This document shows, in pieces, positions 50,430 to 63,500 of a DNA stretch of 64,000 nt; position 1 is the first letter of the stretch; each line of letters opens with the position of its first letter. A program made the translations under genes and the position numbers. The DNA is from Paguma larvata (lineage: Eukaryota > Chordata > Mammalia > Carnivora > Viverridae). Location of the stretch: assembly GCA_030068075.1 (NCBI GenBank), contig CM057844.1, positions 18,708,001 to 18,772,000 of the forward strand, given 5' to 3'. The notes beneath the pieces were generated by a model. It was not told where the DNA came from, searched no databases, and saw only the letters and a list, made by a program, of their open reading frames with translations.

Positions 50430-50990
50430 TTCCCCTCCCTCTGAAATCCGTTCTCAGCATAGCAGCCGAGTGACTTTGAAAACAAACATCCAATCAAGTC
50501 ACTCCAGGCTCTCCAACAGCTTCTCATCTCTCTCAGAGTAAAAACCAGTGGCCTTGCTATCCCTGAGACCTCGTTTCCTACCACTGCCCCCTCTCCACTC
50601 CCCCTGCTCCACCCACCACCGCAGCTCCTCCAAGACATTTTGCATTTTGCTGTGCACCTGCCTGAACACGCGCCCCACACCCTTCGGTGCGTCCAGTTGC
50701 CCAAACATCGCTTTGGTAGCAAGGTCTTCCCAACGGCCCTATTTAAAATTGTAATCTCTCCCCACCAGTACTCCCCTCTCCTGGCTATGTTTTCTTCAAC
50801 TAACATACTACCTTTTTCAGGTGTCTGCCACCCACTCCTAAAATGAACTCCACGAGGACAAGGACTTTGTTGGTTTTGTGGCTGCATCCCCAGTGTCCGC
50901 ACAGGCCAAGCGCAGAGCAGATACCCCACGAGTGTGTGCTGAATGCATGGAGATCATCAAGACCCGAGCACAGGGGCTCTGAGGTAGAAG
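50430..50990 (+). repeat. L2, long 3' portion
   Basis: AATCAAGTCACTCCAGGCTC, CAACAGCTTCTCATCTCTC, CGAGGACAAGGACTTTGTTG and GTGTGTGCTGAATGCATGG follow L2 3' end order. Confidence 0.82.
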
Positions 50991-52160
50991 GACACCAGGT
51001 GCAGACAACTGCGGAGGTGTCGTGGGAGATGGACCCTGATACCACTGACTGGGGCCCTCCTCAGAGCGAGCAGACAGTCCTCATGGGCCTGGACGACAAG
51101 AGCCTTCAGCACACAAACTGGGGACTGGGGGCCCCCCCATTTCTCCAGCACCACACGAGCCTTGGCTCCCAGTACAACAGCGGGGCAGGCAGCCAGGGAA
51201 AACGACTAATGCTGGGTTTCTCATTAACCTTGGAAACCCATAGCTTCCAGTGAGATTTTGTTGGATTAAGAAAAGTAATTGCGGGATATTTTGCACCTTG
51301 ACTATTGGGCAGCAATTCATTCCAGAAGACCCCCCCCGAGGGTCCCTGTGGGCAAGACAGGCAGAGGCCCCTTGCAAAGGGCAAACACTGGAGGTCCCGC
51401 TGGGCCGAAGCACTACCCTGGGGGTAGAGGAGGTGGCCCACTTGCTCCCAGGGCTGCAGACCCGGGGTGTCCTCCACCTTCCACCAGGCCCACAGTCTTG
51501 CCTGGAAAGCAGAATCTTAGGGTGGGACGGTAAGGCGAGTAGGAGTTAGGCAGGCAGGTGGAGACGGGGGGAGGAGAAGAGAAATCTGGCAGAGGACACA
51601 GCATGAAGGCAAGGAGGCAAGAGTGCCTGGGACAAAGCAGGGACATGCACAGAGCACAGTTATGAGAGAGCAGGGCCCAGGTGTGGAGTCAGAGGGCATG
51701 GCCTCGGAAACACACCAACAAGCCTCAACTCGGACCTAAAGCCACAGGAAAGCACCCAGCAGAGAAGGCTTGCCCCTGCTGGAGTGTAAGCGTCTGGCTG
51801 ATGGAGGTGGCCGGGCCACGGCAAGCCGGCGGACAGGCAGGTGAAGGTAGGACGGGCAGGCTGTGGTTACTGAGAACAGAGCGCTAGTTACTGGCTGGGG
51901 AACAGAACACCGGGCTGGGGCAGGTGTGGGAAAGGGGACAGGGTCTGAGTTTAGTCATGCAAAGTCCCCATGAAGAGGCCTCAGAGCCCATGGGTGTTAG
52001 CGACGGGAACTTGGGAATTGTGGAAGTGAGTGTGGTAATCGGAGCCCTGGGAGTGGGGGAGAATGCCCCAGGACAGAGTTCGGTTGGGGGGCAAGAGGGC
52101 CTTGGGCAGAATGTCACCATCTGAGTGAGGGGCGGAAGAAGAAGCTCAGAAAAGTGGCTG
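50991..52160. other. Intergenic DNA just downstream of CDS2
   Basis: G/A-rich, relatively GC-rich. ORFs overlap each other in several frames and lack domains. Confidence 0.45.
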
Positions 52161-52165
52161 AGGAG

Positions 52166-52375
52166 GGGCGCCTGGATAGCTCAGTCGGCTAGGCAACCGA
52201 CTCTTCGTTTCAGCTCAGGTTATAACCCCATGGTTTGTGGGATCAGGCCCCGTGTTGGGCTCTGCGTCAATAGCACGGAGCCCGCTTGGGATTCACTCTC
52301 TCCTTCTCTCTTTGCCTCTCCCCTGCTCACTCTCTCTCTCAAAATAAATAAACATTAAAAAAAAAACAAAAAACA
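52166..52375 (+). mobile_element. CAN SINE downstream of the CDS2 3' end
   Basis: Head GGGGCGCCTGGATAGCTCAG, body, tail CAAAATAAATAAACATTAAA. Confidence 0.93.
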
Positions 52376-52622
52376 GCTGTGGAGGAGAAGCTACAGAAGC
52401 AGGAGGAAAGCCACCAGAGCAGGCTGCGAAGGCCAAGGGCAGAGTGTCTCTAGAACAACAACTCTAGGCAGTTGTTGGCAGCATCCTGGGAAGGGACACT
52501 GGTTCCACAGAACCAACTCCCCACCTCTCCAGCCAAGTGCGTATGCCCCTGCTGCACCCATGGCCTTCAAAAGGCACCCCTCCCCCATCAGAAACCATAA
52601 GTGATACAGAGTTTAACAGATG

Positions 52623-52628
52623 TTTATT
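52623..52628 (-). terminator. CDS2: Probable distal CDS2 polyadenylation signal AATAAA
   Basis: Minus strand reads CACAAATAAACATCTGTTAA, with a T/G-rich stretch just downstream. Cleavage would fall about 15-25 bases on, near 52600-52610. Below this point the sequence enters G/A-rich DNA and a SINE, consistent with the gene end. Confidence 0.6.
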
Positions 52629-55049
52629 TGTGTAACAGGAACACTCGGGTATATAAGTAAGGTAAATACTTCCCAATGGACAGCATATCATGTTCTGGAA
52701 CTGTGCTGAAAAAGAATCTACATGTACTGTTCAACAGGGATCAGACCGTGCACGGAGAAGGTGAGCTGGGGCCGACACACATGGACTGTGAACCACTAAG
52801 CTGGGTGAAGGGCACAGCGGCAGCACACGGGCACACACCCACTGGGGGAGGCTGAAGGACTGTCGGGTGGGCTCCACACAGACGCCAGAGCTGCTCCAAT
52901 GTCACCCGTGTTGAGGGCAGAAGAACTGAACCTCAGTGCCTCACATACCCGTGCAAGAATACTGAATCTCACCCACACGAGAGGGAGGAGCAGAGAAAGT
53001 GACCTTGAGGAGGGGCAGGGTACATACAGGCTAACCTCTGGGTGGCTCAGACACAGGCAGTGATGGACGACATTGTGACTGCATGGCACTCCCCAACGGG
53101 ACAGGGAGGCCATTTCTGTTTCCCGCTAAACAGATCCTCAGAGCAGACAGAATTGAGGAGCAGGTCCATAGCTGTGTCCAACTCACCGACAGCACAGGGC
53201 TCCCGGAGCTCGACAGAGGGGACTCTTTCCTCTGCCGCTTTGATCTTCCCCTCCTCTTTTGGAAAGTATAAACATCAATAAAAATTAAATGTTGGTATCA
53301 GCATCAGCTTCAGAAGGTAGCCCATAATCCATGAGCTCTGACTCTCCCTGGATGGGCTTCTGAGCCCTGTTTCGGACCCCTGAACCTACAAAACACAGAG
53401 CTGACCTCTGCTAGTCTGCCCTCTGCTGCAGGACTCCTGGCCTCTCCTTTGCTCCCGTGGCTGCTCAGCTGTCCTCTGGCTGGATGACAACAGATCTCTG
53501 AATCCTGCCCCTCGCCTGTTCTCTTGGCTCCAAGTCCTTTGGTGTTATTGGCTGATGTCGGCTCAGCTCTTTCCCTTTCTAACCAGTCCCCAGATACCCA
53601 GCCAGTGTGACTTAAGGCAGAAACACGGTGCTTTGTGTATGGAGGATTTAATGAAATACCATGGACACCTTTTAAGAACAGCATTCTGCCTGCTAGAAAA
53701 AATTCTTAACTCCCTTCCTATTCTAGTGTTTCCAGGCACCAAGGCAGCAAGCCCAGAACGTGAACCTAATAGAGGTGAGAAACAGACAAGTTCCAGGAGC
53801 CAAGGACAAAGAAAGCGATGTGAATGATATCGGAGACACAATTTCACCTGGAACAGAATCACCCTGTGAGCGCTACATGTAGGTAAAGCCCCCAGGAGGC
53901 TGCAAGGAGTTAGGTTCTGCCCAATGCCCGGGAGACCAACTCACAGGCATCTTCAGCCTGAAGTCCAGAGGGCCCTTCTCCCCAGTTTAGAACCCACTTC
54001 TCCACAGAAAAAAGCAGCCTGGGTCCATCAGATGCAACAATGAGGGAAGAAGTGCCAGGAGGAGGGCATGAGGGCAAGCCAGGATCAACCTGTCACAGCA
54101 GCTGCTCACTAACCACTTCCACAACCTTGTTCTCCTGATTCCTGTCATAATCACTACTTCTTTATTGAACTGAAGGGGAGAGACCATTATTTCAGTAAGA
54201 TGGGCCTTTGAGTCTGGTCTCCACTCCCCACCAACACCCAGGAAACAGGCAGTGGTCAATCGGTAGTCCTGTTACCATTATTCTACTGGCTTGAGAATTT
54301 CACGGATCCTCGGTCAACACGATTCCTTCAAAGCAAAGAACCCTCCATCTCACACACATGCCCTTCCCAAGTCCCATCTCCACTTGGAAAACTCAGTGAA
54401 AGAAATATTCTTCACCTAATCCAGTGCCTGGTTCCCCTCCATTCATCACACACCCTTTTGATCCTTTCACCTAGATTCTAGCTAACCTAGACTCCAGCAG
54501 AAACATCCCACACCATCTATTCTGGAGAGGTCACCTGCTTCTAGCCCATTAACACTTTTAAGAAAGCACGAAACACGAGCCCCCTAACTGGTTATGTTGT
54601 GAGGGCGCAGGCAGGGTTTTTAGGCTTCCCATTGGCACTATAATCTTTTCTCCACTCTTCTTGGCCCCTGAGAGGTCCACCCATACAGGGAACAGCTGTA
54701 GGCCCCTGAGCTGTGTGCAAAGAGCATACGGCAGAAAATGAACAGAGGAAAACAGGGTTCAGAGTTACAGGCCCTCATGTCTCATGGAGTGGAGGCGCCA
54801 TCAGCAAGAGGTAAGGGCCCCCTCCATGGAAAGTCTAGACCAGGGGCAACAGGAAATGGGCAAGACCTCAGGGAAACCATTCCGACTAAGAGGGGAGACT
54901 TTCTAAGTGTCCTCACATTCCCTTTCCTTTTGTCAGGCTGGCCTTCTAAATGAAGTATGAAGTACCTAGATGCCGTAGGAGGGTGTTAAAGTTGGACTGC
55001 TTCTCTTGAAACTTTCTAGACTGTGCACTCCCAGGCTGTGTGCAGGGCA

Positions 55050-55480
55050 AGTGATGGCATAGTGAGTAAGGACCCAGTCTCAGGCATTATACTGACTTCC
55101 GTTCAAATTACTCGCTGAGTTCAACAAAACTACCTACCATTTATTGAGTGCTTACTATGTGCCACGCACTGTTCTCAATGCTTACGTGCATTATCTCATA
55201 AAATCCTCACGATCCTGTAAGGGAGGTACTACTACCAGACCTCACCAGGTGGGAGTTACACCCAGTAACCTGTCCAAACCTAGGGCTATTTGAGCTCAAA
55301 GGCTATCTTCTCAACCACAGAGATCAACCTGTCAGGGTATCTCAGTCCCCTTATCACTAGAATGGGGATAATAATACCTAATCAATGGTTGTTTTCTGGA
55401 TTAAAAGGGATAATGTATGTAAACTCTTAGCACTATGCCTGGCACATATTAAGCACTATCACTGTTACTGCAATTATTAC
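55050..55480 (+). repeat. MIR cluster within the CDS2 3' UTR
   Basis: Three MIR-like pieces in a row: 55050-55125, 55130-55325 (with TTATTGAGTGCTTACTATGTG and a long MIR body) and 55335-55480 (CAGTCCCCTTATCACTAGAATGG then GCCTGGCACATATTAAGCAC). All are antisense to CDS2. Confidence 0.75.
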
Positions 55481-57674
55481 TAATAAACATACTGCTGGTA
55501 TCTTATTGGCTCAAGAATAAAAAGGAGCCTCAGAAGACAGGCATTCAGTAGAGGAGAAGGGATGGGACAGGGTTTTCAAATGGCCAACAGATTTGAAATC
55601 CACTGGCCGTAAAGTCCTGGAGGCCACATTTCTGCCCCCTAGTCCCATAAATCACCCATGTGTTCTACCAACCCCAGTACTTCAGCATCTGAAGTATACC
55701 TCCCAAACTGCCCTCACAGCTGTGATCTCTTTGCCTGTGAAAACGTGGTCCACATATGAAGAGGGGAAAGTCTTAACCAAGAGGCGAGAATAGCCTCTAC
55801 CCACCTCGGAGCCCAGGTAAATAAGGTCATTGCTGGTCAACCTGAGAGGGGGAGGGTGGCAGGGCAGAGCCAGGAGAGAAAGACAGGCCACTTTCCAATG
55901 GTACAAGCAGTCAGCAGCGGAGACTCCGTTCCTAGCTGAGAAGGGGCCGCCTTCTGCAGGGATGTGAGCGAGCGGAGTCCAGGACCAAGAGAGGTGGGCC
56001 TAGAAGAGACCTTTTGCTCCCCACCACGTGGTCCAAACAGTAGCACCCTCTGTATTCAGGCCATTAGGCCCTACCTCAACAAGGGAAGCCAAGCCAGGCA
56101 GTGGGAGTGGCAAATCTCTTCAAAAACCAGAAACTGGTCAACTGTGTGGAGACTGATCAAGGGAAAGGGAAGTTTGTTTTCACGGAGACAAGGACGGAAT
56201 AATGAGACTCTGCCCAAGAGCGAGCCCCGCTCTGCAGGGAGCGGAAGGTTTGTTCCGGCTGCTCTGTCAGAGTCCCTGCTGCAGACGAGCACAGCCAGTG
56301 CGTCCACGCTACACTGTCCTGTGAGGTGTCTAGACAGCCACCTGGACATCCTCCTCTTAGCCTTTCCTCCCCACCCTGATTTCAAAAGAACAGAAACCCT
56401 GGGACCAAGTGAAACCAAGCCCCTCCCCACTCCACCGCTACTCAGCTCATCGTCACAATGTGCAAGCAAGGTGGGCACAGGCTGTTACTCCGAAAGATGG
56501 TGATGGGGCCTAAGATATTATGAACACAGGAAGAGGTTCCAACAATGGTGGATCACATTTGGTGGAGTAACAAAAATCTACTTGCTTAGCAACTGACCTA
56601 GGGCAGGCTCCTGACGGATCAAGGCCGTTGTTGAATTTTCCAAGCAGTGATGCTCTTTGCCCTGAGCCATTCGCATCCTCCCCTGCCCACCCCCATCAAC
56701 ATCGAGGGTGCCTCTGAGCCTGCGGGGGCCTCGTGGACAGATTGAAGATCTGAATTCAAGGATCCATTCGGATCAGCCTCTGGCCAACTCGGAAACTAGC
56801 TTAGATTCAAATCACAAGGTCTGTTTAATCTTCTTTAAAATATATTATACAGGAAGATTCCAAAAAATAAGTCAAGTTACAGGAAAAGAAGCCCCGTGGG
56901 AAAAAATAAATACCATAATAGTGGCTTCAAAGTCCACCTGGGTAAAGTTAAATGTTACATTTCACCTCTTCTAAAGGTAAAAGAGACTAATTTCAAACAT
57001 ACACTGCAGAATTAGAAACCCAAAATACAGAAAACACTAAGAGTAATATGTTTTAAATATAATTATACAATAGTTACTAATATGCTCAGAACATGAAACA
57101 GGCAAAAAATAACAAACATAAATAGGACCCAGGCTGCCCTGGGAGGAGGGGGCTCACTTTCAGAGGCAAAACACACATGTGGACCTTCCCCGTGCCGAGG
57201 GCAGTTAGGGGTGGCATGCGCTCGTGAAGGGAAAAGACCCACATGTCCAGTGATCGGTCACAAGTAGGGCTCACAGGGAGGCGGCTTAGGTCCAGCCCTC
57301 TGCAGGTGCTCCCTGGTCTCTGTGACAGCATGTCCTTCAGCTCCCTGGGGAAGCTCCAACTTGGTGCACAGGCCCGACTTGGCACACAGGCCCGGGGCCT
57401 CCTCAGCTTGAGGAACAAATTCCAGAATTCCTGGAATTCCAGCAGAATTCCAGGCACACCTACACCACTCTCACAAAAGCAAGTGGAGCTACGGCTGATT
57501 CCTGTCCTGGCAAGATGGAGGGAGGGTTGCCTCTGCCCCACAACCCAGGGGAAACGCTCTGCCTGCTCTGGCCTCAGCATCCTCACCATCAAGATGCTCA
57601 GGACTCTTACCCGAGGCCCCTCAGAAGGCTGCTGTGAGAACGTGTAAGACTCAGAGCAGAAAACAAAAACCTCA

Positions 57675-57900
57675 GGGCACATGAGTGGCTCAGTTGGTTG
57701 AGCATCTGACTTTGGCTCAAGGTTGTGATCTCACGGTTTGTGAGTTCAAGATCCATGTGGGGCTCTGTGCTGACACCTCAGGGCCTGGAGCCTGCTTCGG
57801 ATTGTCTCCCTCTCTCTCTGCCCTTCTCCTGCTCATGCTCTGTTTCTCTCTCTCTCTCTCTCTCTCAAAAATAAACAAACATCAAAAAAAAAAAAAAAAA
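57675..57900 (+). mobile_element. CAN SINE in the CDS2 3' UTR
   Basis: Head GGGCACATGAGTGGCTCAG, body, (CT)n, tail AAAAATAAACAAACATC and an A18-type run. Antisense to CDS2, so the transcript would carry a poly-U stretch followed by the SINE complement. Confidence 0.9.
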
Positions 57901-58023
57901 AACCAAACTCTTGAATCAGGACTGCACGGTATTTATGAGGCAAAAACAAGTGGAAAACGAAGCCACACATGGAAGTGAGAAACTGAATTCACAATAAGGG
58001 AGAGCACACAGTTTCAGCCACAT

Positions 58024-58029
58024 TTTATT
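58024..58029 (-). terminator. CDS2: Possible proximal CDS2 polyadenylation signal AATAAA
   Basis: Minus strand has GAGAAATAAAATGTGGCTG, followed about 20 bases later by CTGTGTGCTCT, a plausible U/GU-rich downstream element. Use here would give a 3' UTR of about 2.4 kb. Confidence 0.4.
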
Positions 58030-58699
58030 TCTCACACAAAAAATGGATCTGAAGCAAGTTATGCCATTCATTAAGAATGCACAGGTATATGTTAAAATAG
58101 TCTCTTGAATCTCGTCTGTACAGTGAAATATCTTCAATAAATGGCAGAAAGATCAACACTGTGCACATATATATAGATATAGACATATAGACACAAGGTG
58201 GTATCGCTTTCTCAGCTACTAGACTAGGAAATTCCTCTTATTTGACCTGAAAGCATGTGGGGAAATCAGAAGATAAAACCCGAGCTGACCCTCTGGGCTT
58301 CTTGCTGAGAGCTCACGTGAGCACCCAGCTTCAGCTTCCTGGGATGCCAGGACCCTCCCCACTTGGCGACCACTTCCACAAAGGAAATGTGCCAGGCACC
58401 TTGATCCCAAAGATGGCCTTATTCAAGAGCTGCTGGGCCCCAGCCACCAAGGATCCCACCATATGCCCAGAATAAGGCAGCAGAGACAACCCCTTCTATC
58501 TCTGGTCTCAGGAACCAAGTTCATTCTACAATGTGAAAACCAGATTTGTTACTAATTACCTCCACTGTCTAAGATTTGTGAATAAGATACTGACTCATTT
58601 CAAGGACAAGCATTTAGAAACGGCCTGAAAGCTCTTGATTTTTGGGTGCCCAGGACATGACTCGATACCCATAAGCAGCCTCTGGTGACAAGAACTTGC

Positions 58700-58800
58700 T
58701 CAGCCAGAATCACAGAATACTGGAATTAGGAGAGAGCTCAGAAAACAAGGCCCCAGAGAGTGCTATGTCCTGCCCGGGGTCACACAGCCACAACAGAAAC
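58700..58800 (+). repeat. Possible MIR core
   Basis: AACAAGGCCCCAGAGAG and GGGGTCACACAGCCACAACAG resemble the MIR 3' half. Weak. Confidence 0.4.
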
Positions 58801-60299
58801 TCAAAGCGAAAACGTTTTGTTTTTAAGGGGGTCTTGGATCTGAAGAAGAAAAGCCATGTGTTGAAACAGAAGTACAGCTCAAAAGAAAAAGTCACACACT
58901 TACTGAGAGCTGTAATGTTGGGGGGGTGGGGGGGTCTGCCCTGTGCTGCGCATGTCAGCGATCTGGGCAGACTGTGAGCTTTCAGCGAAGAAGGAAGGCT
59001 GATTTAAACAAACAGAAAGAACCAGACGCAGACCAAAGTGCTGAAGCGGGTCTCTGCACCGCGTTTGGCAATGAGAACAGCCGTGGCACGGAATAAGCAA
59101 ATGCATTTGGGTGCCAAGTTCTCTCTCCTATCCTCCCCTGCTTGCTGTCCTGACAAAGAGCTTGTCTTCCCAAAGTCAAGCTCACTCCTATAACCAGGCA
59201 AGGAAAAAAAATAAATCACAGTTTAAAAGGAAAAAGGTCCCTCAATGAAATAAAACTATATTTAAACTGGTCACATTATATTAAAAAAAAAAAATGTGCA
59301 CTGAATCTTCAGACTAGTCAAACCTCTAATTGGATTAGATTTTCCAGAGTTGTAAGCAGGATTCTGTGGTTTCAGTGAAGTTGTGGTACAGCTGAAATCA
59401 CCACAAGAAATAGGTGATTTTTAAACCACACACACACACAGACACGCACTTGCCTTAAGAGTAGTATGTACACAACACAGCAGCTACATGGGTGGTCGGT
59501 CAGGCGAAGGGTGCGTGAACAAGAAGCCCCCTGCTCCCTGCCTAACAGGAGAGCCCCCAGAAGGGATTCAGCAGCAACAAGTCTACAGCACAAATGTGAA
59601 CGGCATTGTCCCTGAACAGACACGGTTAGTCGGAGCCATCGGAGCCTACAGCCTGTGGGAGAGGGCTTGGTTACAATACATTCGACTGCGTACACTTGAG
59701 ATAGTACAGTGTATTTTTTTCAGATTATTATAAATAATTTCTCATGCTTTCTGAAAAAATCGAACGAAGCCTTCTTTCAGTCTGTGATGAAGTAAGGTGA
59801 ACCCATATCGTAAAGCAGAGCTCACGCTCCCCAGGACTCTGTGGGTAGGATGCTCGTCTGATCAATAAGCCTGTGTCCCTCCAGCCTACAGAAGGCAACT
59901 GTCCCGTCACTCCAGGGCAGGGGTTCTTGAGAGGCCCGTGTGAAAACTCTCCAGTAGCAAAGGCATCCAAGCTGTGCACCTCTTCCCTGCTGGGGGACAA
60001 CTACAAGGCAGATTGGGGGGCGGGTCCCCTGAACTGGTCGGACACAGACAAACGTCTCCACTCTCTGATGGAGCGCCGAAACAGAAGCTCTAGCTTGGGA
60101 GCTAGAAGCACCAAGCACCCTAGGTGGGCACAACACTGCCTTCCAGGTTAAAACTTTTGTGTAAAAGACCCAAATGGTCTTACCCCTGTGACTTCTTTCC
60201 AACTCAAAGCTATGGTTTACCCACAATCCAAATCATAAGCACATAGACTGTATATATACAGATTGTTTTTAAAACCCACAAATAAAAAACGCTCTACAA

Positions 60300-60300
<1 letters not shown>

Positions 60301-60332
<32 letters not shown>
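60301..60332. repeat. Triplet microsatellite (AAC)n, GTT in the CDS2 transcript
   Basis: About ten perfect AAC units, close to the stop codon of CDS2 in its 3' UTR. Confidence 0.9.
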
Positions 60333-60440
60333 AACACCCGTGAGTTGAAGCCTTGTCATCGTCTGAGTCACACCAGCGGGGCTTGCCCTGGGGCCCTGCC
60401 CCTCGCTCTGCTCACTCCTGCTCTCCCGGCCCCGGGGCCC

Positions 60441-60573
60441 CTATTCGTCCTCCGTGGTGGCTGTCAGCATCCCCTTGTCAGCCAGGTGAGATCTGAGGGT
60501 GTTGAAGATGTGCAGCTGCTGATCTGGACGCAAGGTCAGGAACTGCTGAATCAGCTTGCTTGGGTTCGGGCCC
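60441..60573 (-). CDS. CDS2: CDS2 terminal exon, coding part
   Basis: The acceptor CTCCTCCAG precedes 60573. The first G completes the split Arg codon; 43 codons and TAG follow. The exon encodes [30 protein letters not shown] and [13 protein letters not shown]. The acidic TTEDE end is characteristic of CDS2. The exon continues as 3' UTR below 60441. Confidence 0.95.
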
Positions 60574-63500
60574 CTGGAGGAGAACATGAGAAAACGGCTG
60601 TGAGTCGGGGGACCCAGTAGCTTCTAGGACCTGATTATCCAAATGGCTGCTGTTCCCTGTGGATCCTCTACTCATGGAGGGCAGGGGGCCTCAGAGAATC
60701 ACAAAGAATAGCAACTGAAAACTGCATTCATATTTGGGATGCTTTTCACTTCAACCGAGGTATAGCTAAAATTCCAGATTTGCACCACACTCAAAAATCC
60801 AATAACTGGCTTCCGATGGAAAGGTACTGTACCTGATAAAACTGGCGATGTACACGTTGACAAAGGTAGCCATCAGATACTGGCAGTCAAAGCGATCCAT
60901 GATGCCTCCGTGGCCAGGAATGGTATTGGCAAAGTCCTGTTGAGGCAGGGGAAGGACTGGTAAGGCTGGGCTAGGCCAAGATCAAAGCCTGCTCTATGGT
61001 CCCACCTCGGTGTCCAGCTACTGTCCTGAGTAGCTGAGGGCAACAGAAAGTAAGCAGTATGGATTCAAATGCTAAAGGTATAATACCACACAATCTTATC
61101 ATAAAATGTTTCTTTTGAAGAAAGATACAAGATATATTAACAAATAAACTGAAAATCTAAGTCCAGTTGACTCTAGAACAACATGGGTCTGAACTACCTG
61201 AGTCCACTTATACATACTTTTTTTCAGTAAATATAGTACAGGAATGTAAATGTATTTCTTCCTTATGATTTTCTTGATCACATTTTCTTTCCTCTAGCTT
61301 ACTTTATTATACAAATGCAGTATATGATACACATAACATACAAAATAGGCGTTAATCAACCAGTAATTCTTCTGGTCAAGTTACACATGAGTTTTCTAGT
61401 GCATGGGAGGACTGGGGGGCGATGGGGGAGGGGGTGTCAGTGCCTCTAACCCCTGCATTGTTCAAGGGTCAAAACTATACTGAATTTTCTAGGAAAGCAA
61501 TGTATTTTTATTTAAACTACCTAAATTTCGCGGATGGGTGAGGAGCACACATTAATAGTAGGGTTTATAGCCTGGTATTTTGAAGGGGGTGGTGGCTGAT
61601 GGGGCAGGACAGGAGGAGACTGGGCTGAGAGACAGTGAGAAGAACAGGGAAGATGATTTTCCTACTTTGATTTTAAAGGCTCGTTTGAATCCACTTGCGA
61701 AGAACCCTCCAAAGGGGCCGATGAGCGAGGCGAAGGTAGAGAGCGCGATGCTGTGGATCTGGAAGGGGTACATCCAGACTGTTGTCTGAGAAGAACAATC
61801 GAAATCAGTCAAGATGCCTGGTTGACATAAATAACTCTTTATCAAATGAACTATATTTTCCCTCCAAAAACAAAATTAGTAAGAAAACTGGATTTTGTTT
61901 GTAAATCTCTAATATCTGCCTTAACAGAGGACATTAAGTATTATACATTCAGTTTGTAGCAATATGATGTTTTGGTTGATGTATGTGGAGAAAGTCCAGC
62001 CTTACACAAATTAGGTAGTTGAAAAAAGGAAGAGTAGGAACTCCTGGGGGGCTCAGAAGGTTAAGTGTCCAACTTCAGCTCACGTCATGATCTCAGAGTT
62101 TGTGAGTTTGAGTCCCATATCAGGCTCTGTGCTAAGCCTGAAACCTGCTTCGGATCCTGTGTCTCCCTTTCTCTCTGCCCCTCCCCAGCTTGCACTCTGT
62201 TTCTCTCTCTCTTAAAAATAAATAAATGTTAAAAAATAAAATAAATTGTTAAAAAATAATTTTTTAAAAAGAAAAGAAAAAGAAAAAAGGAAAAGTATTT
62301 TAGCACTGTCTTTTCAGATGATTATGGGTATTCTTCTCTGATACTACACCAGAACTCGACAAGTGGTAGTTTCTTAAAAATTTGTCAAATTTGAGATCCT
62401 AGGAATGAAATTTTTGTACTCTTAGCATTAAAACCCTTTGGTCTGTCTTGCACTTTGAATGATCTTTTACCCACACCTGACTGTTGTAACACCATGCATT
62501 GACTATTTAGGAAATAACAGTTTACTGAGTTGTGTAAATCTTCCAAATGTAGACACATTTTGCTATACATAATGTCAAAACATCACATGTTAAAATCACC
62601 ATAAAAATCATACAAAGAATCACCACAACTCTAATCAGCAAAGCTGTGAAGTATTAAGAAGCTGTCAAGCCCTGATGTAAACCCTATTACATTTTCCAAA
62701 ATACTAATTTTCACTTGGAAGCCAAATTTTATCGTTGGTAACAATCACTGTCAAGTGTTTCCATTGAGTGACAGGCTGGCTTTGTTCATCTTTAAGAAAA
62801 ATATTTGTCAAATACACACATTTGAAAAACTATAGTTTGTCAATTCTCTTCAAGTAAAAATGGTGTCGCTATAAAAAGGCCGCTAGTTCAGCTCGTAACT
62901 CATACAGGTGCACTCCTGCTTTCCTTTATGTAAGCACTGTACTTCAGTATTTACCAGAAATCTTATATGCATACTTTTCATACACAAGAGTTATTAGAAA
63001 GATATGTATTCGAGGGTCAGGATTTAATAAAATGAATAGTTTTACTGTTTCATCAAAAACACTCTTCAGAGGAACTGGCTTCTTCTTACGGGGGGTGTGT
63101 GGCACGAAGGATCCCATGACCGGTCCAGTCTGGAGCCAGTGCTTTCACTCACGCTAACGCGCCAGGCGAGCTTACCCACCACTGCTTGTGCACCGTTCAC
63201 AGCAAATGGCAACAAGGTAAACAGGCAAATAATGTCATTACATCATTATGAAAATAATCGTGACCTCGCAGGCCCTCTGAAAGGATCTCAGGGTGCCCCC
63301 AGGGATCCACAGAGCACAGTTTGAGAACCACAAGTCTAAACGAATAGAAGTGAGATGCAGTGTCTCCGTCTGCTTCAGCCTGAACTGACCTGAACAATTT
63401 TCCTCTGTCCTGGGGCTTGCAGCGCTGTAGAGGGAGGAAGCTAGTTTTCTGGGGGGTTTTTTGAGGGAGTGATCACTAACTGGGGATAGCTTGCCTGTGT

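Larger units (their letters stand above)
52600..60440 (-). other. CDS2: CDS2 3' untranslated region (inferred, about 7.8 kb)
   Basis: No splice acceptor, promoter or other gene is evident between the CDS2 stop and 52.6 kb on the minus strand. The first strong cleavage signal with typical 3'-end sequence context, apart from one at 58.03 kb, is at 52628-52623. The stretch is less repeat-rich than the intergenic DNA further left. It holds antisense MIR relics (55.05-55.48 kb), one CAN SINE (57675-57900), a GTT triplet run (mRNA sense, at 60332-60301), a C-rich run (mRNA sense) opposite the G-runs at 58919-58935, and a Pumilio-like TGTATATA at 60260-60253. The exact extent is inferred and needs RNA evidence. 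Confidence 0.6.

Noticed and set aside
50300..50929. 209-codon minus-strand ORF
   Set aside because: It lies largely over L2 sequence, has no recognisable domain, and competes with several plus-strand ORFs.
57086..57682. 198-codon minus-strand ORF inside the CDS2 3' UTR
   Set aside because: It overlaps another long ORF on the opposite strand in GC-rich UTR, has no domain, and begins within the range of the SINE. Most likely chance.
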